NCBI GenBank assembly: GCA_029777145.1
Contig: JAKOSS010000325.1
Location: 1 to 11,307 of the forward strand
Direction of reading: 5' to 3'
Source of the DNA: Acidobacteriota bacterium
GTDB taxonomy: Bacteria > Acidobacteriota > Blastocatellia > Pyrinomonadales > Pyrinomonadaceae
Length of the DNA: 11,307 bases
The notes beneath the pieces were generated by a model. That model saw nothing but the letters and a program-made list of their open reading frames with translations. It searched no databases and was not told where the DNA came from. A program made the position numbers and the translations under genes. How positions within the stretch are numbered: position 1 is the first letter of the stretch; each line of letters starts with the position of its first letter. Below are positions 7,162 to 11,307 of the stretch, piece after piece.

Positions 7162-7515
7162 ATGAAGAATCTTATAGTTGCGATCGCATTCGTTTTCGCC
7201 GTCGCGCTCGGGTGCGGCGGCTCGAAAGACGATTCGTGCGTCGGCAAGGTCAGCTATCAGGGCAAGACGTTCGAGGGCAAAGGGAAGAACGCCGAAGACT
7301 CGAAACGGTTCGCCTGCAACAACTATTGCCGGGACGCCGATCCCGAATACGACGCGCGGTACCGTGTCTGGCTCGATTCGCCGCGCGGAAAAGCAGCCGG
7401 CAGCCCGTCAAAGCAGGAAGCGATCTTCAAGGACAAGGATCTTCTCGATTTTGTGACCGTGAAATGTGCGGACAGATGCGTCCGCGAGATGAATCCCGAG
7501 TCTTCGTGCAAATGA
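7162..7515 (+). CDS. Small Cys-rich putative lipoprotein, family not recognised
   Basis: The product is 117 residues. The N-terminus is a short positive end (MKN), a hydrophobic core (residues 4-16), then ALGC with Cys18. This looks like a lipoprotein signal, although Ala15 at -3 is a weak lipobox residue. The mature part is polar and charged, with six further cysteines, some in close pairs (FACNNYC, KCADRC) and one near the C-terminus (SSCK). The even number suggests disulfides in an envelope protein. After processing about 100 residues remain. It is a monocistronic gene with a strong ribosome binding site, and its TGA abuts the stop codon of the opposite gene. I do not recognise a family and assign no function; it could instead be a plain secreted protein. 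Confidence 0.75.
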   Translation: MKNLIVAIAFVFAVALGCGGSKDDSCVGKVSYQGKTFEGKGKNAEDSKRFACNNYCRDADPEYDARYRVWLDSPRGKAAGSPSKQEAIFKDKDLLDFVTVKCADRCVREMNPESSCK

Positions 7516-7962
7516 TCAGCGCGGGATCTCTTCAAAGTTCCGGGTCGTGTTTTCGACGATGCTGATTGGTTGTTTAGCTTTATCAAGCTGAGCCGGCGTC
7601 CGGGAGTTTATCTGCGGAGCTGAATACGATTCGGAACTTTCGGTCTTGGACGAGCTGAGCCGCGCGTCGATGAGTTTCGGGAGCATCCGCAGGAGCATGA
7701 AGCTCGTAAACGTCAGCGCCGCGAGGTAGATCACGGAGATGACGCCGACGCCCGCCGGGTCAACGCCGTTGTTAAGCAAGACAGCGACCAGTCCGATGAG
7801 GATTCCCAATCCGCCGACAATCACTACCGCTGTCGCCGTCATAAAAGCCTCGAACATCGACTTGGCAGTCGCCGGATCGACGCCCTTTTCGAGCCGCTTG
7901 CCGCAGCGCTTGCAAAAGTTCAGCGTATCGTTGATCTCGTTTCCGCAATTAGAACAAAACAT
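7516..7962 (-). CDS. Zinc-ribbon protein with two membrane helices
   Basis: The product is 148 residues. Residues 3-21 form a zinc ribbon, CSNCG-x10-CKRCG, with four metal-binding Cys (3, 6, 17, 20). Two hydrophobic segments follow at about 41-64 and 71-92. The remaining ~50 residues are polar, Ser/Thr-rich and probably disordered, ending VENTTRNFEEIPR. With both helices crossing, ribbon and tail would be on the same side, presumably the cytoplasm. The ATG is 3 nt after the TAA of the DUF4870-like gene and lacks its own Shine-Dalgarno, so it is probably translated by coupling. The tail shares a T-R-x-[FV] motif with that neighbour. Function is unknown; sensing or scaffolding at the membrane is a guess. 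Confidence 0.85.
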   Translation of the reverse strand: MFCSNCGNEINDTLNFCKRCGKRLEKGVDPATAKSMFEAFMTATAVVIVGGLGILIGLVAVLLNNGVDPAGVGVISVIYLAALTFTSFMLLRMLPKLIDARLSSSKTESSESYSAPQINSRTPAQLDKAKQPISIVENTTRNFEEIPR

Positions 7963-7965
7963 CGT

Positions 7966-8598
7966 TTAGGAGTTGGGTTTGATCTTGTCTTCGAGCCAGT
8001 TCGTCAGATCGTCGACCCATTCGAGATGGATCGGCTTTCCCTGAAACGCCTTGACCGCGAAGACGATCAGCATGACGGTCGTAACTGCTCCGAAGATCCA
8101 GCTTCCGAGCTCGCCAAACGTGGTCGATCGACCCAGTCCCGACAAGATTGAGCTGATGACGAAGATCGCGATATGCGCGGCAAGTCCTTGCGCCGCGTGA
8201 AATCGTACTTTTTGCTCGCTCTTCGGAACCAGCAGAAGCTCGAGGAACCCGGCGATCAGTCCGATGAACAACGGCACGTAGGGAAGCGCCGTCAGGATAT
8301 TTTCCGGCAGACCGATCTTGGCAACTTTCCGGGTGTGGTTGTTCTGCTGATAGAAACCGACCGGCGGCGGCTGGTATCCCTGCGGGACGTTCTGGCCATT
8401 GTAAGGCGCCTGATATGCCTGAAAGTCCGCGTCGTCGAATTTGCGCGTCTGATCTTCGGTCGGACGCGGATCGTCGAAAACGCGCGTCGAGACGTTTCCG
8501 CCATTCAAGGCGACCGTTTCCTGCTCGACCTGTTCGGACGCGACTTTCTGCGGAAAATCGGGATCAAGTTGATTTGTATCGAACTTTTTCTTAGCCAT
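7966..8598 (-). CDS. DUF4870-like membrane protein with long hydrophilic N-terminus
   Basis: The product is 210 residues from the ATG at 8598. Residues 1-95 are hydrophilic and probably disordered: acidic first, then a Q/P/Y-rich stretch (about 60-86). They contain TRVF (38-41), TRKF (51-54) and TRKV (89-92). Residues 96-185 resemble DUF4870/Tic20-like proteins, with helices at about 101-124, 135-155 and 164-185 and the signature KVRFHAAQGL (130-139) after the first. The end is short and amphipathic (WVDDLTNWLEDKIK). An upstream ATG at 8604 is only 2 nt from the AGGAGG, whereas 8598 is 8 nt away, so I chose 8598. It is coupled to the zinc-ribbon gene. The family has no established biochemical role. 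Confidence 0.85.
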   Translation of the reverse strand: MAKKKFDTNQLDPDFPQKVASEQVEQETVALNGGNVSTRVFDDPRPTEDQTRKFDDADFQAYQAPYNGQNVPQGYQPPPVGFYQQNNHTRKVAKIGLPENILTALPYVPLFIGLIAGFLELLLVPKSEQKVRFHAAQGLAAHIAIFVISSILSGLGRSTTFGELGSWIFGAVTTVMLIVFAVKAFQGKPIHLEWVDDLTNWLEDKIKPNS

Positions 8599-8606
8599 CG
8601 TCATTG

Positions 8607-8612
8607 CCTCCT
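8607..8612 (-). promoter_or_regulatory. Ribosome binding site that decides the DUF4870-like start
   Basis: CCTCCT on the + strand is AGGAGG on the coding strand. The spacing is 8 nt to the ATG at 8598 but only 2 nt to the ATG at 8604, which favours the inner start (MAKKK). Confidence 0.8.
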
Positions 8613-8695
8613 ACGCTTTTGCGATCCGTTTGGTTCGCGAAATGATCGCGGAAGACGCGCTCGGACAAGACGGAAGCATAACCGCTGGCCGGATT

Positions 8696-10714
8696 TTATT
8701 CAACAAGCACCCGGAGCGCCTCGGACACGCTCCAGGCCTGCGCGAAACATCCGCGTGGAGCGTGAGGTGCTTCGGCGTCGAAGATCTCGGAGATCTGTCC
8801 GAGCCCCGCTTCCGACAGATGTTTGTCGAATCCTGAGAGGATCTCTTTGATTCGTTTCGAGGTTTGATTGCCGTTCGGATTGACGCGTCTGAACGCGTCA
8901 ACGAACGCGCCGATCGGCCACGCCCAAACGGTTCCCTGATGATATGCGGAGTCGCGGTCGAAGGGCGAGCCGATGTAGATCGGACAATACGAAGGATCGC
9001 TCGGACTGAGCGAGCGCAAACCGACCGGCGTGAGAAGTTCGGCTTCGACCTTCTCGACGATCTTCCGGGCACGGTCGATCGACAGCATCGAATGTTTCAG
9101 ACTGACGGCGAAGATCTGGTTCGGGCGGATCGAACGGTCGCGGTTGCCGTTCGTCACGACATCGAAAAGACATTCGTCGTCGTCGTTCCAAAAGACCGCG
9201 TTGAAGCTCAGCCGGGCGCCGTCCGCGAGCGCCTCGTAACGCGATTTGTCCTCGTTGTCGCCGAAGCGTCCGGCAATATCGGCCATGATCCGCAGCGCGT
9301 TATACCAAAGCGCTTGGATCTCGACCGGCTTTCCGATCCGCGGCGTGACGACCCAGTCGCCGATCTTCGCGTCCATCCACGTCAGCTGGACGCCCTCGAC
9401 GCCGGCCTGCAGCAGTCCGTCGGTATCGACGCCGATCCCGTAACGCGTTCCGCGAATGTGCCACGCGACCGATTCGGCGAGTGCCGGGTAGATCTGGTCG
9501 CGCACGAAGTCGTAATCGCCCGTCTTCTCAAGGAACGCGCGGACGGCTTCGAAGTACCAAAGCGTCGCGTCGACGGTGTTGTATTCGGCCGTTTCGCCTT
9601 CGTCGGGAAATCGGTTCGGGATCATTCCCTGCGAAAAATGCTTCGAGAATTCGAGCAGGATGTCGCGCGCGATGTCCGAACGGTTTGTCGAAAGCGTGAG
9701 ACCTGGAAGCGCGATCATCGTGTCGCGTCCCCAATCTGAGAACCACGGATAGCCGGCGATCACCGTTTTGCCGTCGCCGCGCGAGACGATGAACTGATCG
9801 GCCGCGAGAACGAGCCGTTTCGCGAACGCGCCTTTGACGCCGGCCTTTGCGACGAGTTCGCGGCGGCGTTTGATCTCGGCTTTTTCGAGCGACGCAGCTT
9901 CACCGGCGTTTCGATCGTCCCTCGTCGAAACGATCACATCGGTCGGCTTCAAAAGATCGAACGCGAGCACAAAAGGCTGAAAAAGATCTTCGTGGTAATC
10001 GAAGCCGCGTTCTTTTTCGATCGCGTATTCGAAGTTGCGGTACCAGAATCCAGATTCGCTAACTTCAGCTGCGTTCTTGAAGACGAACAGTTTGGGAAGT
10101 TCAGGAAGTTCAGGAAGTTCAGGAAGTTTTGGAAGTTCAGGAAGTTTGGGAAGAGGCGTGACGGAAACAAACGCGTCACTGATCGTGAGATCAAATTCGA
10201 AGTTCGAATTTTCGTGCTGGAGATGATGGTAATCGCAGAAGGCGAGCAGCGGTCGAAGTTCGAGTTTCGCGTTTGTTGCGTCTCCTTCGACAACTTTCCA
10301 GCGGCAAACGGTCGTGTTTTCGCCGTAAACCATAAACACGCGTTTCTCGAGCGTCAGGCCGCCGGCCTCGTATCTCCAGACCGGGAACGGATCGAGCCGG
10401 AATCCGGTCAGAAGTTTGAATCCCTGCGGATGGATCGATCCCGGATATTGATTCGACGAGAGTTCGAAGCGCTCGCCGTCGACAACCAATGTTTCCTCAA
10501 ACTTCGAGAGCGTCGTCACGCGGCCGAGCGGCGGTTTTGTCGCCGCGGTCAGCAACCCGTGATAGCGCCGCGAATTCGCTCCCGAGATGGTCCCCGACGC
10601 AAAGCCGCCGATACCGTTCGTTTCGATCCACTCGCGGCTTGTAGCGGCCTCGAAATCGCCGCAGATTTCTGTTCCGAACTTGATCATGCACTCGCTCAAT
10701 TCCATGTCTTCCAT
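8696..10714 (-). CDS. Glycogen debranching enzyme, amylo-alpha-1,6-glucosidase (GH133 type)
   Basis: The product is 672 residues. The N-terminal domain has the usual bacterial GDE opening, EWIETNGIGGFASGTISG (28-45) and RRYHGLL (49-55). The C-terminal (alpha/alpha)6-barrel-like domain carries YPWFSDWGRDTMIALPGL (322-339), AEYNTVDATLWYF (376-388), QLTWMDAKIGDW (443-454) followed by GKPVEIQALWYNAL (461-474), and YHQGTVWAWPIG near residue 620. The family removes alpha-1,6-linked glucose branch stubs from glycogen in the cytoplasm; substrate is inferred from the family alone. Residues 189-209 are a Pro-Lys/Glu-Leu repeat from a 9-bp tandem repeat. The ATG at 10714 is 3 nt after the upstream stop codon; Met10 (MIKFG) is a plausible alternative, closer to where the family homology starts. 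It probably forms an operon with the upstream GT2 gene. Confidence 0.93.
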   Translation of the reverse strand: MEDMELSECMIKFGTEICGDFEAATSREWIETNGIGGFASGTISGANSRRYHGLLTAATKPPLGRVTTLSKFEETLVVDGERFELSSNQYPGSIHPQGFKLLTGFRLDPFPVWRYEAGGLTLEKRVFMVYGENTTVCRWKVVEGDATNAKLELRPLLAFCDYHHLQHENSNFEFDLTISDAFVSVTPLPKLPELPKLPELPELPELPKLFVFKNAAEVSESGFWYRNFEYAIEKERGFDYHEDLFQPFVLAFDLLKPTDVIVSTRDDRNAGEAASLEKAEIKRRRELVAKAGVKGAFAKRLVLAADQFIVSRGDGKTVIAGYPWFSDWGRDTMIALPGLTLSTNRSDIARDILLEFSKHFSQGMIPNRFPDEGETAEYNTVDATLWYFEAVRAFLEKTGDYDFVRDQIYPALAESVAWHIRGTRYGIGVDTDGLLQAGVEGVQLTWMDAKIGDWVVTPRIGKPVEIQALWYNALRIMADIAGRFGDNEDKSRYEALADGARLSFNAVFWNDDDECLFDVVTNGNRDRSIRPNQIFAVSLKHSMLSIDRARKIVEKVEAELLTPVGLRSLSPSDPSYCPIYIGSPFDRDSAYHQGTVWAWPIGAFVDAFRRVNPNGNQTSKRIKEILSGFDKHLSEAGLGQISEIFDAEAPHAPRGCFAQAWSVSEALRVLVE
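10088..10150 (-). repeat. 9-bp in-frame tandem repeat (seven units) inside the debranching-enzyme gene
   Basis: On the + strand the units are CAGTTTGGG, three AAGTTCAGG, AAGTTTTGG, AAGTTCAGG and AAGTTTGGG, all without gaps. On the coding strand each unit encodes Pro-(Glu or Lys)-Leu, giving residues 189-209. The flanking AAGAGGCGT shares only the first three bases. Unit identity is high compared with the rest of the gene, so the tract may expand and contract. Confidence 0.9.
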
Positions 10715-10717
10715 CGC

Positions 10718-11307
10718 TTATTCCACGTCGATCGCGAACGTCCGGCCAACCGGTCTGAGGTTCGGATTGTAAAAAGGATCACGCGCGAGCAGGTCCGCCC
10801 AGCGTTCACGGAACGCGCGCACTGCGTCCTCATCCGGCTTCGTTGCGAGCGGGGTTCCTCGCAATTCGACGTACGGCGTATGGACGATCCGAAGGCCGCG
10901 TTCGCGGAGCCTGAGGCAGAGATCCGCATCGAACAAAGATCGTTCGAACGTCGATTCGTCGAACCCGCCGACCTCTTCAAAAAGTTCACGACGGATCATC
11001 AGGCAGTCGATCGAAACCGCTGAAAAGTTCGAGATCACGCGGTTGCGGCACATATTTCCCGGCGCATCGTCGGGAAAGCCGGCGTGGGCGGAACGGACGA
11101 CATCGTCGCCGCCGAGAACGATCCCGCCCGCGACCGTCCGACCGTTTTCGTCGACGATCTTTCCGCCGACCGCGCCGATTCCGGGTTGTGAGGCAAAGCC
11201 GGCGAGTTCGTGGAGCCAAGCGTCACCGGTCGGTTTCAGATTCGCGTTCACGAAGCACAAAAGATCGCAATCGACGGATCGGGCGGCACGATTGAGATCG
11301 GCCGCGG
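10718..11307 (-). CDS. Glycosyltransferase family 2, C-terminal part (5' end beyond window)
   Basis: The frame stays open to the right edge, giving 195 visible residues; the TTG at 11260 is internal. The upstream residues read NRAARSVDCDLLCFVNANLK, matching the GT2 region where the nucleotide-sugar-binding DXD-like segment normally reads LLNPD or LNNDL. Then come GAVGGKIVDENG, the acceptor-side DCLMIRRELFEEVGGFDE and DADLCLRLRERGLRIVHTP, a typical GT-A ending. The final ARDPFYNPNL resembles the tail of O-antigen or rhamnan-type glycosyltransferases. It probably adds a sugar to a surface polysaccharide, with donor and acceptor unknown. The usual Asp in the DXD segment appears as Asn (VNANL). 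Its TAA is 3 nt before the debranching-enzyme ATG, so the two are probably coupled. Confidence 0.85.
   Translation of the reverse strand, partial: AADLNRAARSVDCDLLCFVNANLKPTGDAWLHELAGFASQPGIGAVGGKIVDENGRTVAGGIVLGGDDVVRSAHAGFPDDAPGNMCRNRVISNFSAVSIDCLMIRRELFEEVGGFDESTFERSLFDADLCLRLRERGLRIVHTPYVELRGTPLATKPDEDAVRAFRERWADLLARDPFYNPNLRPVGRTFAIDVE

Noticed and set aside
8602..8604. Upstream ATG for the DUF4870-like protein
   Set aside because: Only 2 nt from AGGAGG, too close for initiation; the ATG at 8598 has ideal spacing.
8636..8650. Hairpin CGCGA-AATGA-TCGCG between the debranching enzyme and DUF4870-like genes
   Set aside because: The stem is only 5 bp with no T-run after it on the transcribed strand; likely chance.
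8864..9739. 291-codon open frame on the + strand
   Set aside because: Antisense shadow of the debranching enzyme; Arg/Asp-rich with no recognisable motif.
9992..11023. 343-codon open frame on the + strand
   Set aside because: It lies antisense to the debranching enzyme and GT2, crosses both genes, and its product is low-complexity Arg/Phe-rich; the minus-strand proteins match known families.

Overview
This window looks like ordinary chromosome from a moderately GC-rich Gram-negative-type bacterium. My best guess is Acidobacteriota, near Blastocatellia/Pyrinomonadaceae. The guess rests on the style of the genes (a huge Asp-box surface protein ending in a carboxypeptidase-regulatory-like module, a zinc-ribbon membrane protein, a DUF4870-like protein) and on the repeat-rich intergenic DNA. 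No rRNA or universal marker gene is present, so the assignment is inference.

Layout. Positions 1-4044 (+) hold the 3' part of a very large secreted or surface protein: Asp-box beta-propeller, Cys-rich junction, beta-solenoid with an internal duplication, then a C-terminal CarboxypepD_reg-like domain. It converges on a PaaI-type hotdog thioesterase (4142-4600, -). A gene-free stretch (4601-5142) follows, packed with degenerate 7-bp-period repeats and a REP/MITE-like inverted repeat. Next is a CstA-family transporter (5143-6822, +). A second gene-free stretch (6823-7161) carries two oppositely oriented clusters of a CACNAAG repeat. A small Cys-rich putative lipoprotein (7162-7515, +) meets a zinc-ribbon membrane protein (7516-7962, -) with no base between their stop codons. 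The rest is on the minus strand. In transcription order it runs: a GT2 glycosyltransferase (10718-11307, truncated by the window), a GH133-type glycogen debranching enzyme (8696-10714), a DUF4870-like membrane protein (7966-8598) and the zinc-ribbon protein.

How the genes relate. The glycosyltransferase and debranching enzyme are separated by 3 nt and are probably translationally coupled, which suggests a glycan or glycogen theme. The DUF4870-like and zinc-ribbon genes are also 3 nt apart. Their products share a short T-R-x-[FV] motif (four copies in total) in their hydrophilic tails, which suggests a common partner or modification. The thioesterase and cstA are divergent neighbours with no evident functional link.

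I see no CRISPR array, transposase, phage gene, toxin-antitoxin pair or RNA gene. I do not see a clearly new multi-gene system. The best leads are the shared T-R-x-[FV] motif, the heptad-periodic intergenic repeats, the inverted CACNAAG clusters, and the 9-bp tandem repeat inside the debranching enzyme.
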